Assembly (NCBI RefSeq): GCF_030534335.1
Contig: NZ_CP130565.1
Coordinates: 2,687,501 to 2,751,500 of the forward strand
Length of the DNA stretch: 64,000 nucleotides
Direction of reading: 5' to 3'
Origin: Marivirga harenae
GTDB taxonomy: Bacteria; Bacteroidota; Bacteroidia; Cytophagales; Cyclobacteriaceae
The notes under the pieces are model-generated. The model was not told the DNA's origin, made no database searches, and saw only the letters and a program-made list of their open reading frames with translations. The translations under genes and the position numbers were made by a program. Below, piece by piece: positions 1 through 9,607 of the stretch. Position 1 is the first letter of the stretch. Each line of letters starts with the position of its first letter.

Positions 1-1
1 C

Positions 2-688
2 CTTTTTTTGCTGTTATTTCCTTTTTACTTGATAATAATATCTAATAATTCATGGCATAAACACTGTTTTTACCTCAATAAAATTTGGGCAAATGTTGCT
101 TTGTTTTTAGTCGGAATTAAAACACAAATTGAAGGTCTTCAATATTTGGATTCAAAAAAACAATACGTTTATTGCTCCAATCACTTTTCCTTATTAGATA
201 TTGTATGTTTTGGTTTTGCGCCCAATCCGGTGGTTTATATTGGCAAAAGTTCGTTAGCTAAAATTCCTTTGTTTGGCTATATGTTCAAGAAATTACATGT
301 GACAGTGAATAGGTCAAGTTTAAAAAATCGTTATGAAGCTCTACAGTCTGCAATTGAAAAAATGGGTGAGGAGCGCTCATTGGTAATGTACCCTGAAGGC
401 GGCATAGTTTCCAAAAATATACCTCAAATGGCCAGATTTAAAGATGGCGCTTTTCGTGCTGCTATCACCAAACAAATTCCGCTGGTCCCTGTGTCTCTTC
501 CGGATAATTGGATAATTTTGCCAGACGAAAAAATCCCACTGATTACGAGACGCAAAATGCGGATGATTTATCATAAGCCTATACCTACAGAAGGACTCAA
601 TATGGAGGACGTATCTGCGTTAAAGGAAAAGATTTATCAGGTAATAGAAAATGAATTGAAAACGCGACTGAAAAATGAGCATAGATAA
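2..688 (+). CDS. plsC: 1-acyl-sn-glycerol-3-phosphate acyltransferase (PlsC family), 5' end outside window
   Basis: PlsC-type acyltransferases move an acyl chain onto lysophosphatidic acid in membrane phospholipid synthesis. The visible 226+ residues contain the family block I, NHFSLLD (the H-x4-D catalytic motif), and the downstream YPEGG block with KDGAFRAA. The N-terminus is hydrophobic, as expected for a membrane-associated enzyme. The frame is open to the left edge and the first possible start in the window is a TTG, so the true start most likely lies upstream of the window. The 3' end overlaps gatC by 14 bases, so the two are probably cotranscribed. Family assignment is firm; acyl-chain specificity cannot be read from sequence. 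Confidence 0.88.
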   Translation, partial: LFLLLFPFYLIIISNNSWHKHCFYLNKIWANVALFLVGIKTQIEGLQYLDSKKQYVYCSNHFSLLDIVCFGFAPNPVVYIGKSSLAKIPLFGYMFKKLHVTVNRSSLKNRYEALQSAIEKMGEERSLVMYPEGGIVSKNIPQMARFKDGAFRAAITKQIPLVPVSLPDNWIILPDEKIPLITRRKMRMIYHKPIPTEGLNMEDVSALKEKIYQVIENELKTRLKNEHR

Positions 689-962
689 ACAGACATTAGA
701 AAAAATTGCACATTTGGCTCGCTTGGAGTTTGATGAAAAATCCGAGGAAAAAATGCTAAAAGATATGAATAATATGCTTTCTTTTGTGGAGAAATTGAAG
801 GAACTGGATACGGACCATGTTGAGCCCTTGCAGTCTATGACATTTGAAATGAATCAATTTCGTGAAGATAAGGTCCAAGACCAATTGGATCATCAAGATG
901 GTTTGAAAAATGCCCCAAATAATGACAAGGACTTTTTTAGGGTACCCAAAGTAATTGAATAA
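675..962 (+). CDS. gatC: Asp-tRNA(Asn)/Glu-tRNA(Gln) amidotransferase subunit C
   Basis: GatC is the small stabilising subunit of the GatCAB complex, which converts misacylated Glu-tRNA(Gln) or Asp-tRNA(Asn) to the correct aminoacyl-tRNA. The 95-residue length is typical. The N-terminal pattern TLEKIAHLARLEF and the later ELDTDHVEPL and FREDKV segments are characteristic of the family. The ATG at 675 lies inside the end of the preceding acyltransferase gene. gatA and gatB are not in this window, so the complex is encoded at dispersed loci, which is common in Bacteroidota. Confidence 0.93.
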   Translation: MSIDKQTLEKIAHLARLEFDEKSEEKMLKDMNNMLSFVEKLKELDTDHVEPLQSMTFEMNQFREDKVQDQLDHQDGLKNAPNNDKDFFRVPKVIE

Positions 963-969
963 AGGAAGG

Positions 970-3900
970 ATGAATAATTTAAATTTTTGGAAAGATTGGC
1001 GTAGGAAATATAGGGGCATTTATCAAGTGCTCCTTTTTGTTTTCTTTATCTCAATTCTTTATAGTTTTTACTCGCAATATAATAGTTATGATTTAGCCTT
1101 CCCCAAAGACACGGTCAGAAAAACTCAAAGCGTGGAGCTCAGTCTGCATAATGTTCAAGATTTTGTTTTTGATTTGCAGGTTCCCGCGCGTAGTTATATT
1201 GTATTTCAGTCTTTTCTTTCCCTTGATTCCGGATTTGAATTAGGAAATACTTACCTGTTACTAGCCATAAATTTTTGTTGTTTTAGCTTCTTAATGACCG
1301 CATCTACTTATTTAAGCAGATGGTGGTTTATCATTTTTCAATCCGTATTTGTGATTTGGATTATTACACTGAAACTTCAGTTTTTGAATATTTTCGGTAT
1401 TGATAACCAGTTATTTACTTTTGTTTTTGTCGGACTAGTCTTAGTAGCAGGTTATTATTTCCATGCCTTTAAAGACGATGCAGGACTTTTCCAAAGATGG
1501 CTAATTTTTGCATTGATTCTTATTGCCTTGCTGTCATTAGTTATCATTGGATCAAAAGTAGAGGCACCTGTTGTGTTTATGGCTCATCATGGAATTATAA
1601 TTCCTGTTATTTTAGCGATTATTTTTATTTTTAATGTTGCCTACGATATCATTCTTCATATTCTCTATTTGCTGGCAGCTAGGAAAAATAATGATGGCAG
1701 CTCAAACCTCATGCACTTTTTGATCATTTCCTTGCTTTATTTAATCTATGTTGGGTTGACATTTGCTAAAAATGATAACCTGATCAATATTGAGATTATT
1801 TACCTAGATGAATTTTTGCTATTTGGTGTTTCAGCAGTCTTGGGCATTTGGGGCTTTAGAAAAAGAAGCGAATTGATAAATAAACAGTTGATATTTAGAC
1901 CTTTAGGCGGATATGTTTATTTGGCAATGGGGATCATGGCTTTTTCCGTTTTGACCTGGGTTTTCAGAAATGGAAATGACCCATTGATGGATACATTTGA
2001 GGACATGATTGTATTTTCTCATCTTGGTTTTGGTGTTCTTTTCTTCTTTTACGTCCTCTATAATTTTGTAGCTCTACTTAAGGCAGGCCACGGAATTTAC
2101 CCAGTGGTATTTAGGCCTGTTAATATTCCTTACAATTTAGTTAGGGCTGTCGGTTTTGGTATTGTGGTGGTATTAGTATTAAGGGTTTCTTACCTACCTT
2201 ATTATCAAGCAGTATCAGGTTACTATGTGAGTCTAGCTGATTATTATCAATATATCGGTGAGGAAGAAAAGGCCACTACCACCTATAAAATTGCACGACA
2301 ATATGCAGTCACTTCCCATAAGCATAATTTTGAAATTGGAAAGCGTGAGTACGAGGCTAAAAACTGGGCGGAAGCTTCTACCTATTTTTCTCAAGCCAAT
2401 TTCAAGCGTCCAAGTGTTCAGGCCTACCTCAATAAAGTGCAAGCACAATTAAATGCAAATCTCGTGTTTGAGGCACTCTTTACCTTGGAAGATGCGCAAC
2501 AGGATTTTCCAGATAATCCTTACGTTCTCAATTTGAAAGGCTTGGTTTATGAAAAGTTAAATAAATCAGACTCTTCTTTTATTTATTTTGATGCAGCAAA
2601 CCGAGCCGCTAAAAGGGGATTGGCGGCAGATGTGGCTAAAGTCAATAGACTTGCTTTGTTTGCCAAAAAAGGGATAGATGAGGATTTGCCTACGCAAGCA
2701 ACATTGAGTGAAGGATCGGTGGCATATCAAGCTAATTACTTGGCCTTGGCCAATAGAAAGCGTGATTTTATTGACAGCATTCAACTAGAAGCAAACAAGA
2801 TTCCGGAATTATTAACTTATAATGACTTTTCGTTTATCTTTAATTACAATATGAATAGGTCATTGGACCACCAAGCCTTCAATTCCGATACCATTGGTTG
2901 GTTAGCCAGGTTTTCCGAAAACGAGGCTTTTGAGAAATCGCTTAAATATGCCTCCGCTTATCGATTAAACTATTCGGGAAAAATTAAGGATTCGTATAGT
3001 TATGTCTATGAATTAGAGAACGACAATATTTCTGATGCAGGCTATTATTATTTGTTGCATGGGATGTGGTTAATGGAACAAAAAGCATATGCAGAGGCAG
3101 CTGAACATTTTGCAAAGGCAGCAGATTTAAAAATGAGCAAAGCGAGTACGTATCGAACTATTGCCTTAATTTTGGATGAAAGATTATTTGAAGCAGCACA
3201 GGTGTACAATAAACAATTAGAAACTCAATCAATTTCTCCAGATTTATTCAAAAATGATCCATTATATCAATTTCTTCAAGCTAACCCTGCTCAATTACCA
3301 GATAGCTTTAAGTATCTTTGGGTGAAAACCAATTCCTCCTTGCAGGAAGCTGAAAAAGATTCTCTGGAAATGGATTTAGAAAAATCACCCTTCCTTTTTT
3401 TGTTGAAATTGAATCGGGCAGAGCGTTGGATCAAGAAGGGGAGTGAGGTTAAGGCAAAAGGACTATTAATGAATATTGATCTGCCTGATGAAGAAACAGG
3501 TTTGATTATATATAAAAACAATCTTTTGGCATTATTGGCAACCATTACAGGGGATCAGGAAGTGGCTAAGGAAGTGAACAAAACAATCTTGTCTGAATAT
3601 CCTTATAATTACCAATTGGTATGGGAATCATCTCAAGAAAAACAAGATTCAGCAGCTTTAAGTGCTCTTATGGAAAGAATGGGAACTGAAAACCCTTATT
3701 TTGAAGCAGCAGTTTTACTAAGTGCAGAGTACTTTAATGCACAGGATAATCCTGATAAGGCTTATGAAATATTAGTTGAGTCTAGCCGACTAAATTCAAA
3801 CAGTACAGACCTACTAAAGGCTTATGCATTGCAAGCCGTGAGTATGAATTTAAGTTCTTATGCTGAAAAGGCATATAATGATTTGGCTCAGCAATTGACG

Positions 3901-3972
3901 GAAAAAGAATGGGAGGAATTTTCTCAAACATATGAAACTATTAAAGAGGAAGTGGAACAATCACCATGGTAA
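970..3972 (+). CDS. Polytopic membrane protein with C-terminal TPR repeats
   Basis: No named family was recognised. The first ~430 residues carry about eleven hydrophobic segments (for example LLFVFFISILYSF, FVFVGLVLVAGYYF and VGFGIVVVLVL), followed by roughly 570 residues of helical repeats that look like tetratricopeptide repeats (YYQYIGEEEKATTTYKIA, AEASTYFSQANFKRPSVQAY). ATG 970 is preferred over a TTG at 955 because AAAGGAAGG lies directly before it, a rare clear ribosome-binding site here, and because 955 would overlap gatC. It follows gatC by seven bases. A scaffold or envelope role is likely but is inference. Confidence 0.75.
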   Translation: MNNLNFWKDWRRKYRGIYQVLLFVFFISILYSFYSQYNSYDLAFPKDTVRKTQSVELSLHNVQDFVFDLQVPARSYIVFQSFLSLDSGFELGNTYLLLAINFCCFSFLMTASTYLSRWWFIIFQSVFVIWIITLKLQFLNIFGIDNQLFTFVFVGLVLVAGYYFHAFKDDAGLFQRWLIFALILIALLSLVIIGSKVEAPVVFMAHHGIIIPVILAIIFIFNVAYDIILHILYLLAARKNNDGSSNLMHFLIISLLYLIYVGLTFAKNDNLINIEIIYLDEFLLFGVSAVLGIWGFRKRSELINKQLIFRPLGGYVYLAMGIMAFSVLTWVFRNGNDPLMDTFEDMIVFSHLGFGVLFFFYVLYNFVALLKAGHGIYPVVFRPVNIPYNLVRAVGFGIVVVLVLRVSYLPYYQAVSGYYVSLADYYQYIGEEEKATTTYKIARQYAVTSHKHNFEIGKREYEAKNWAEASTYFSQANFKRPSVQAYLNKVQAQLNANLVFEALFTLEDAQQDFPDNPYVLNLKGLVYEKLNKSDSSFIYFDAANRAAKRGLAADVAKVNRLALFAKKGIDEDLPTQATLSEGSVAYQANYLALANRKRDFIDSIQLEANKIPELLTYNDFSFIFNYNMNRSLDHQAFNSDTIGWLARFSENEAFEKSLKYASAYRLNYSGKIKDSYSYVYELENDNISDAGYYYLLHGMWLMEQKAYAEAAEHFAKAADLKMSKASTYRTIALILDERLFEAAQVYNKQLETQSISPDLFKNDPLYQFLQANPAQLPDSFKYLWVKTNSSLQEAEKDSLEMDLEKSPFLFLLKLNRAERWIKKGSEVKAKGLLMNIDLPDEETGLIIYKNNLLALLATITGDQEVAKEVNKTILSEYPYNYQLVWESSQEKQDSAALSALMERMGTENPYFEAAVLLSAEYFNAQDNPDKAYEILVESSRLNSNSTDLLKAYALQAVSMNLSSYAEKAYNDLAQQLTEKEWEEFSQTYETIKEEVEQSPW

Positions 3973-4056
3973 TTTCCGTTTATCACAAATCAATTGTAGA
4001 TACCATACTTCTGAATTAAATTTTGCGTTGAAACTATCAATAATTAATTATAATAA

Positions 4057-4776
4057 ATGGGACAATCAGTTATTCAAACAGAGGATATAGCTAAAATATA
4101 TAGAATGGGAACCGAAACAGTGGAGGCACTGAAATCAGTTTCTATCAATATAGATAAAGGAGAATATGTTGCTTTTATGGGGCCTTCAGGATCCGGCAAA
4201 TCGACTTTAATGAATATCATTGGATGTTTAGATACGCCTACTCGCGGCAGATATCAATTAGCAGGACAAGACGTAAGTGAAACTTCTGAAAATGACCTGG
4301 CCGAGATAAGAAATAAAGAAATTGGCTTCGTATTCCAGACATTTAATCTATTGCCGCGGCAATCATCTCTTGAAAATGTGGCGCTTCCATTGGTTTATGC
4401 TGGTTTTAGTAAATCAGAAAGAGAAGAACGAGCACTCGAAGTTTTGACTAGTGTAGGATTAGGAGAAAGAGCCTATCATAAGCCAAATGAGCTTTCAGGT
4501 GGTCAGCGCCAAAGGGTAGCAATTGCCAGGGCTTTAGTAAATAATCCTAGTATTATTTTAGCTGATGAGCCAACAGGTAATTTGGATAGTAAGACCTCTT
4601 ATGAAATCATGGAATTATTTCAATATCTACATGATCAGGGAAATACAATTGTAATGGTAACGCATGAGGATGATATCGCGCAATATGCCCATAGGATTAT
4701 CAGAATGCGAGATGGATTGGTGGAAAGCGATAATATAAATAAAGATATTACCAGGGCTGGAGCTGAGACCGTTTAA
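4057..4776 (+). CDS. ABC transporter ATP-binding protein, MacB/LolD type
   Basis: This 239-residue protein is a complete stand-alone nucleotide-binding subunit. It has Walker [11 protein letters not shown]-loop VFQTFNLLP, signature [15 protein letters not shown], Walker [13 protein letters not shown] and the H-loop VTHEDD. The GNLDSKT ending of Walker B and the [11 protein letters not shown]-loop are typical of the MacB/LolD/FtsE-like group that powers lipoprotein or mechanotransmission-type exporters. No permease is adjacent (upstream is the membrane TPR protein, downstream a response regulator), so the partner must be elsewhere and the substrate is unknown. Confidence 0.9.
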   Translation: MGQSVIQTEDIAKIYRMGTETVEALKSVSINIDKGEYVAFMGPSGSGKSTLMNIIGCLDTPTRGRYQLAGQDVSETSENDLAEIRNKEIGFVFQTFNLLPRQSSLENVALPLVYAGFSKSEREERALEVLTSVGLGERAYHKPNELSGGQRQRVAIARALVNNPSIILADEPTGNLDSKTSYEIMELFQYLHDQGNTIVMVTHEDDIAQYAHRIIRMRDGLVESDNINKDITRAGAETV

Positions 4777-4877
4777 GGGGTTCTTAGATTTGTCATATTT
4801 TAGTGGAATTATCAACGGTTAAAATCTTTTAAAATCTAATTATATAGTTCGGCTTTTATATTACCGCTTAAAATTCT

Positions 4878-4933
4878 TAAAATTATTCAATTTTATTCCA
4901 ACTATCTGTTGTAAGTCAGATTGAATAATTTTA
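4878..4933 (+). promoter_or_regulatory. 14-bp perfect inverted repeat upstream of the response-regulator gene
   Basis: Bases 4878-4891 are the exact reverse complement of 4920-4933, with 28 bases between the arms. The right arm ends nine bases before the ATG at 4943. It could be an operator for autoregulation or an mRNA leader hairpin near the start codon. The region is AT-rich, which makes chance repeats more likely, so the role is uncertain. Confidence 0.4.
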
Positions 4934-4942
4934 GATTTGAAT

Positions 4943-5593
4943 ATGAACGAAATTTCCTACCCAATAAAGTTGTTGATTGCTGATGACCACGAAATTTTGG
5001 CCAGTGGGATGTCATCTATTCTTTCCAAAAAAGAAGAATTAGAAATATTGGGAACTGTTTCAAACGGTCAAGAAGTGCTTGATTACTTAGCCAAAAATGA
5101 GGTCGATGTAGTGATAATGGATTTGAATATGCCTGTTTTGAATGGCATTGAGGCTACAGAAATTATTAAAAAGAACTTTCCAAAGACGAAGGTTTTGATC
5201 CTTTCCATGTTTGATAGAGAAGGCTATATTCAAAATGCCTTAGACGTTGGAGTGGACGGATATGTTTTGAAGAATGTAAGTGAGGAAGAAATTGTATCTG
5301 CCGTGCGAAGAATTATGGAAGGAAAAACCTATTTCTCGCAGGATGTTATGGCTAAAATGGCTATGAAAATGAGAGTCTATGGCGAATCTGAAGGTGGGAT
5401 AAAATTAACCGATACAGAACGTAAAATATTACAATATTTAAGTGAGGGAGACACCTCAGGTGAAATATCGGAAAAATTGGATTTGGCATCAAATACTATC
5501 TCCTCATATCGTAAACTATTATTACAAAAATTTGAAGCTAAAAATGTTTCTCATATGGTGAAAATGGCTTATGAGAAAGGCTATTTAGGATAA
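4943..5593 (+). CDS. Two-component response regulator, NarL/FixJ (LuxR HTH) family
   Basis: A 216-residue response regulator. The N-terminal receiver shows the acidic pair in LIADDHE, the phosphoacceptor Asp60 in VVIMDLNMP, and the conserved Lys in YVLKNVS. The C-terminal LuxR-type helix-turn-helix runs from about residue 150 (LTDTERKILQYLSEG, ASNTISSYRKLLLQKF). ATG 4943 is preferred to the TTG at 4937. The most likely partner is the HisKA_3 sensor kinase encoded on the other strand at 7735-9564, since this kinase class normally pairs with NarL regulators; the pairing is inferred from proximity and class. Confidence 0.92.
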   Translation: MNEISYPIKLLIADDHEILASGMSSILSKKEELEILGTVSNGQEVLDYLAKNEVDVVIMDLNMPVLNGIEATEIIKKNFPKTKVLILSMFDREGYIQNALDVGVDGYVLKNVSEEEIVSAVRRIMEGKTYFSQDVMAKMAMKMRVYGESEGGIKLTDTERKILQYLSEGDTSGEISEKLDLASNTISSYRKLLLQKFEAKNVSHMVKMAYEKGYLG

Positions 5594-5609
5594 AATACCA
5601 ACTCTTATA

Positions 5610-6716
5610 ATGAAATTTTACATCATTGCAGGTGAGCGCTCCGGAGATCTACATGGTAGCAATTTAATTAAGGCACTGAAGCAGCAACGGCCCAATGCCG
5701 AAATTCGCTGTTGGGGAGGTGACGCAATGGAAGAAGCAGGAGGAGAGTTGGTTACGCATTACCGAGAAATGGCTTTTATGGGTTTTTTTGAGGTAGTAAA
5801 ACACCTTGGGACGATTCGTAAAAAAATCAACTTTTGTAAAGAAGATATTCTAAGCTATAAACCGGATGCCATCATCTTAATAGATTATGCCGGTTTCAAT
5901 ATTAGAATTGCCAAATTTGCTAAAGCTAATAATATTCCCGTTCATTATTATATTTCTCCGAAGATTTGGGCTTGGAACCAGAAAAGGGCCTTTAAAATCA
6001 AGAAAAATGTGGATTATATGTATGTGATCCTGCCATTTGAAAAGGAGTTTTATAAGCGTTATGACTTTGAAGTAGATTATGTAGGTAATCCCTTATTGGA
6101 TGCCATCAGAGATTTTAAACCAAGTCAAAATTTTGCTTTTAAAGATAAAAACGTAATAGCGGTACTGCCAGGTAGTCGACAACAGGAAGTAGAGCAGATG
6201 ATGGAAAATCTCCAAAAAGTGACTGTAGAGTTTTCACAGGAGCATTTTGTGGTAGCAGGTGTTAAAAGTTTGGATAAGACGCTATATTCGAAAATCGAGA
6301 ATCAGTCGAATGTCAGCTTGATATTTGATCAAACCTACGATTTATTATCAAATTCCAAAGCCGCTCTAGTTACCTCAGGAACTGCAACTTTAGAAACTGC
6401 CTTATTCAATGTCCCAGAAGTGGTAGTCTATAAAACGGGTACAATATCCTATGCCATAGCTAAGAAAGTGGTGAAAGTAGAATTTATATCATTGGTCAAT
6501 TTAATTCTTCAAAAAGAAGCGGTAAAAGAATTGATTCAAGAGAAATTCACTGTAAAAAATATTGCGGATGAATTGAAGCACATACTCCCTAAGGGTCAAA
6601 AAAGAGCTCAAATTTTAAACGATTACAAGAATTTAAAAGCCTTGATGGGAGATGAGAATACGTCCCAAAAAACAGCTGGAATGATCTTGGAACGTACTAT
6701 TTTAGTCGATTTATAA
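5610..6716 (+). CDS. lpxB: Lipid-A-disaccharide synthase
   Basis: LpxB joins UDP-2,3-diacylglucosamine to lipid X to make lipid A disaccharide at the inner membrane. The 368-residue length is normal. The N-terminal GERSGDLHG, then FMGFFEVVKHL, YISPKIWAWNQKR, YVGNPLLD and LPGSRQQEVEQM are all diagnostic LpxB segments, and VTSGTATLETALF forms the C-terminal donor-site motif. It begins 16 bases after the response-regulator gene and could share its transcript. Its last six bases overlap the end of the convergent fmt gene. Presence of lpxB supports a Gram-negative LPS-bearing organism. Confidence 0.96.
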   Translation: MKFYIIAGERSGDLHGSNLIKALKQQRPNAEIRCWGGDAMEEAGGELVTHYREMAFMGFFEVVKHLGTIRKKINFCKEDILSYKPDAIILIDYAGFNIRIAKFAKANNIPVHYYISPKIWAWNQKRAFKIKKNVDYMYVILPFEKEFYKRYDFEVDYVGNPLLDAIRDFKPSQNFAFKDKNVIAVLPGSRQQEVEQMMENLQKVTVEFSQEHFVVAGVKSLDKTLYSKIENQSNVSLIFDQTYDLLSNSKAALVTSGTATLETALFNVPEVVVYKTGTISYAIAKKVVKVEFISLVNLILQKEAVKELIQEKFTVKNIADELKHILPKGQKRAQILNDYKNLKALMGDENTSQKTAGMILERTILVDL

Positions 6717-7628
6717 CTGATTACCTCTAAAAAAATCAGCAATTTCCATTCTTTTTTTACCCTCTGGCTGGATGATTTCTAATGAGAGAATTCCTGGATT
6801 GCATTGTATATGAAGGTAGTTTTTATGGTCTGTAATGAGTTTACCAGCGTCTCCTTTTGAATCATAGTCAATAATAGAAGATTCATGGATTTTGTATTTT
6901 TTACCGTTAATAACTGCCCAAGCGGTGGGGAATGGATTTAAGCCTCGCACATAATTGTAAAGCTTTTCCACTGGTTCTGTCCATTGCAATTCTGTATTTT
7001 CTTTGAAAAGCTTTGGCGCATGTTTTAAAGTTTGATTTTCATCTTGTGGCCTTAGCTCGTAATTTTCATTTTCTATGGATTTTACTGTTTTTAAAACCAA
7101 GGCAGCTCCTTTTTCCATGAGCCTGTTATAGACTTCACCGGTTGTATCAGTGATAGAAATGGACTCTTTTTCCTGCATGATAATACTGCCTGTATCTATT
7201 TCATGTTTTAGAAAGAAAGTGGTCAGCCCTGTTTCGGTTTCTCCGTTCATTACCGCCCAATGGATCGGAGCGGCCCCTCGGTATTGCGGAAGGAGGGAGG
7301 CATGTAAGTTGAAAGTCCCTATTTCAGGCATAGACCATACAGCTTCCGGCAACATTCTAAAAGCCACCACAATTTGTAAGTGGGCTTTCAAAGAAGCTAA
7401 TTCTGTTTGAAATTCTGGATCTTTTAAATTAGTAGGTTGCATGACGTTAAGACCTACAGACTCTGCATATTCCTTTACGGGAGATTGAGATAGTTTTTGG
7501 CCTCGTCCTTTGGGTTTATCGGGGGCAGTAATGACGGCTGCAATATCATAATTATTTTCTACTAATATTTTCAGTGAAGGCACTGCAAAATCAGGAGTGC
7601 CCATATAGACGATTCGTAATTTATTCAT
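6711..7628 (-). CDS. fmt: Methionyl-tRNA formyltransferase
   Basis: Fmt formylates initiator Met-tRNA using 10-formyltetrahydrofolate. The 305-residue protein has the N-terminal YMGTPDFAVPSL, the catalytic-site stretch FNLHASLLPQYRG (His and downstream Asp of the family), and HEIDTGSI, followed by the C-terminal tRNA-binding domain (LYNYVRGLNPFPTAW). ATG 7628 gives the usual N-terminus; an upstream in-frame TTG at 7637 is not needed. A TATCTTTG element ends seven bases before the ATG, so the mRNA may be leaderless or nearly so. The 3' end overlaps lpxB by six bases. Confidence 0.96.
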   Translation of the reverse strand: MNKLRIVYMGTPDFAVPSLKILVENNYDIAAVITAPDKPKGRGQKLSQSPVKEYAESVGLNVMQPTNLKDPEFQTELASLKAHLQIVVAFRMLPEAVWSMPEIGTFNLHASLLPQYRGAAPIHWAVMNGETETGLTTFFLKHEIDTGSIIMQEKESISITDTTGEVYNRLMEKGAALVLKTVKSIENENYELRPQDENQTLKHAPKLFKENTELQWTEPVEKLYNYVRGLNPFPTAWAVINGKKYKIHESSIIDYDSKGDAGKLITDHKNYLHIQCNPGILSLEIIQPEGKKRMEIADFFRGNQL

Positions 7629-7634
7629 AGGCAG

Positions 7635-7669
7635 CAAAGATAAAAATATAGGATGAATTTCAGGGCAAA
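7635..7669 (-). promoter_or_regulatory. Putative Bacteroidota promoter for fmt
   Basis: On the minus strand TATCTTTG at 7642-7635 matches the Bacteroidota -7 element TAnnTTTG, with a TTTG 23 bases upstream as a -33 candidate. The expected transcription start is at or just before the fmt ATG, suggesting a very short or absent leader. Confidence 0.5.
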
Positions 7670-7734
7670 ATGCTAAGCAAATAGTTTTTGGCTAGCATTC
7701 GGTCGGACGGTTTTAACCTTCAAACCGCAAGGAA

Positions 7735-9564
7735 TTAAGCCATTTTCGATTTGTAGGCGTTATCGTCTGCTTCCGAATCTTCCTCTAGTTTACTTTCTTC
7801 AACAGGAATTGTCATGACCACGTTAATGCCTTTTCCGGGTTTGGAATTAAAGTAAACCGCCCCACTAATAGTATTAACTCTAGCATAAATACTACGCATA
7901 CCCATGCCTGAATCCACTACATTCTGGACATCAAAACCCTTTCCATCATCTTCGTAGAAAACATTGATTTCTCCATCCGACTGACTTATTTGTAGGGTGA
8001 TATTTTCAGCTTCAGCGTGTTTTATGGTATTGTTGATCAATTCCAGTGTGATGTGATAAATATTACGTTCTACCTCCAAGGGTAGTCTTTTTTGCAGTCC
8101 GTAAATAGCAATTTCCGCCCGAATTTTTTCGGCCTCATTAATGGTTCTGACCATATCTTTTAAGGCCGTTTCCAATCCAAATCGAGTCAGCATATCAGTG
8201 GATAGATTGTGCGATATTTCCCTTGTTTCCTTAATAGCCTCATTAATATTGTTCAGTAGCTTATTTTTAAGGTTGGAGGTAGTCTCATTTTGCTCAGACT
8301 GAAATAATAGTTTGATAGAAGATAATCTTGCCCCCAGTCGATCATGCAAATCGCTGGCTATTCGATTTCTCTCTTCTTCCTGTCCGTGCATCATGGCATT
8401 GAGTTCTTTCAACTCCTGCTCAGTTTTCATATTGGAGATTTCTTCATTCTTGAGCCTTTTTAAATACTCTTGCTTTTGAATAAAGAACCAGATGGTAGAT
8501 ATGATTAACACCACCAAAGTAATACTGAGCCCTAGAAATAGATTTTTCTGAAAGTTTTTTTCAGCTATGGCCAACTGTTGTTCCTTTATTTCGGCTTCCT
8601 TTAGCTCGGTCTCATATTTTGTTTCGAGGTTTTTTACTTCCTGCATTTTTTCTCTGTCATATAGAGAATCTCTTAAATGGTTGAATTCTTGAAATAGAAC
8701 AGAAGCTTCTTCCACTTGTCCGATTCCCATTTTGGCCTTTACCATATTGGAATAGAGATTCATTTTTCGATTGGGATCTCCTAAATACTCTGCTAATTCT
8801 AGACTTTTTTCGTAGTACTCTAAGCTTTCTTTGTATTTCTTTTGTTTGAGGAGAACGTTGCCGATGTTCATTTTTGTTTTAGCGATATCATGTTTATCAT
8901 CTAAAGCAGTACTAAGGCTTATGGAATTTTGATAATTATCGAGAGCAGCCTCCATGTTATCTTTGGTTTCATACAGAACACCTAAATTATTATACAAATT
9001 AGAAAGATTAATTGAATCATTAATTGCCTTAAATGATTCTAATGAGTTTAGATAGTAATGGACCGCGGAATCATAATTGAAAAATTCCGGATCCGTGGAT
9101 GAAAAGATCAATCCAATATTCATATTAATAATAGCGGACTTTCTATCACTTTGATTTTTTGGCAGTAGTCTTTGGGCCTCCTTGTAATATTTGAGTGCTA
9201 GTTTTACGTCTTCTTTAAGATAATAATTAGCAAGATTATTATAGTTTCCTACTAAAGCCTCGTAGTTACTGACCTTATTGTTTATTTTAATTGCTTTGTA
9301 AAAATAATTTAATGCATCTTTTCTATTATTAAAACTACTTGAAATTAGGCCTAAGTAGTTATATGATAGTGCAATCCCAACAGAGTCGTCATGCTGGCCA
9401 TATTGCTCTATGGCTTTTTGGAAATATTGAAAGGAAGAGTCTAATTTATTTTCATATCTTAATTCCTTAGCTTTAATAAAATACTGATTTTCTATTTCTT
9501 GTGAGAAATGAATGGAAAAAGTGAGTAAGTTTAAGACTGTGAAAACAAAAAGAAACCTCATCAT
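7735..9564 (-). CDS. TPR-containing sensor histidine kinase (HisKA_3/HATPase_c)
   Basis: A 609-residue membrane sensor kinase. An N-terminal signal sequence (about residues 1-21) is followed by TPR repeats to about residue 290, a coiled coil, a transmembrane helix near 335-357 (LFLGLSITLVVLIISTIWFF), a second coiled coil and a HisKA_3 dimerisation domain with the H-box DLHDRLGARLSS (His407). The ATPase domain has N-box ELINNTIKHAEAE, G1 EDDGKGFD and G2 GMGMRSIYARV. The TPR domain should lie outside the cytoplasmic membrane. The likely partner is the NarL regulator at 4943. A gene for a 48-residue lipoprotein lies 43 bases upstream on the same strand. Confidence 0.92.
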   Translation of the reverse strand: MMRFLFVFTVLNLLTFSIHFSQEIENQYFIKAKELRYENKLDSSFQYFQKAIEQYGQHDDSVGIALSYNYLGLISSSFNNRKDALNYFYKAIKINNKVSNYEALVGNYNNLANYYLKEDVKLALKYYKEAQRLLPKNQSDRKSAIINMNIGLIFSSTDPEFFNYDSAVHYYLNSLESFKAINDSINLSNLYNNLGVLYETKDNMEAALDNYQNSISLSTALDDKHDIAKTKMNIGNVLLKQKKYKESLEYYEKSLELAEYLGDPNRKMNLYSNMVKAKMGIGQVEEASVLFQEFNHLRDSLYDREKMQEVKNLETKYETELKEAEIKEQQLAIAEKNFQKNLFLGLSITLVVLIISTIWFFIQKQEYLKRLKNEEISNMKTEQELKELNAMMHGQEEERNRIASDLHDRLGARLSSIKLLFQSEQNETTSNLKNKLLNNINEAIKETREISHNLSTDMLTRFGLETALKDMVRTINEAEKIRAEIAIYGLQKRLPLEVERNIYHITLELINNTIKHAEAENITLQISQSDGEINVFYEDDGKGFDVQNVVDSGMGMRSIYARVNTISGAVYFNSKPGKGINVVMTIPVEESKLEEDSEADDNAYKSKMA

Positions 9565-9607
9565 TGTATAAAATTACAATAATGAGGCCTTAAATAAAAA
9601 TATTATT

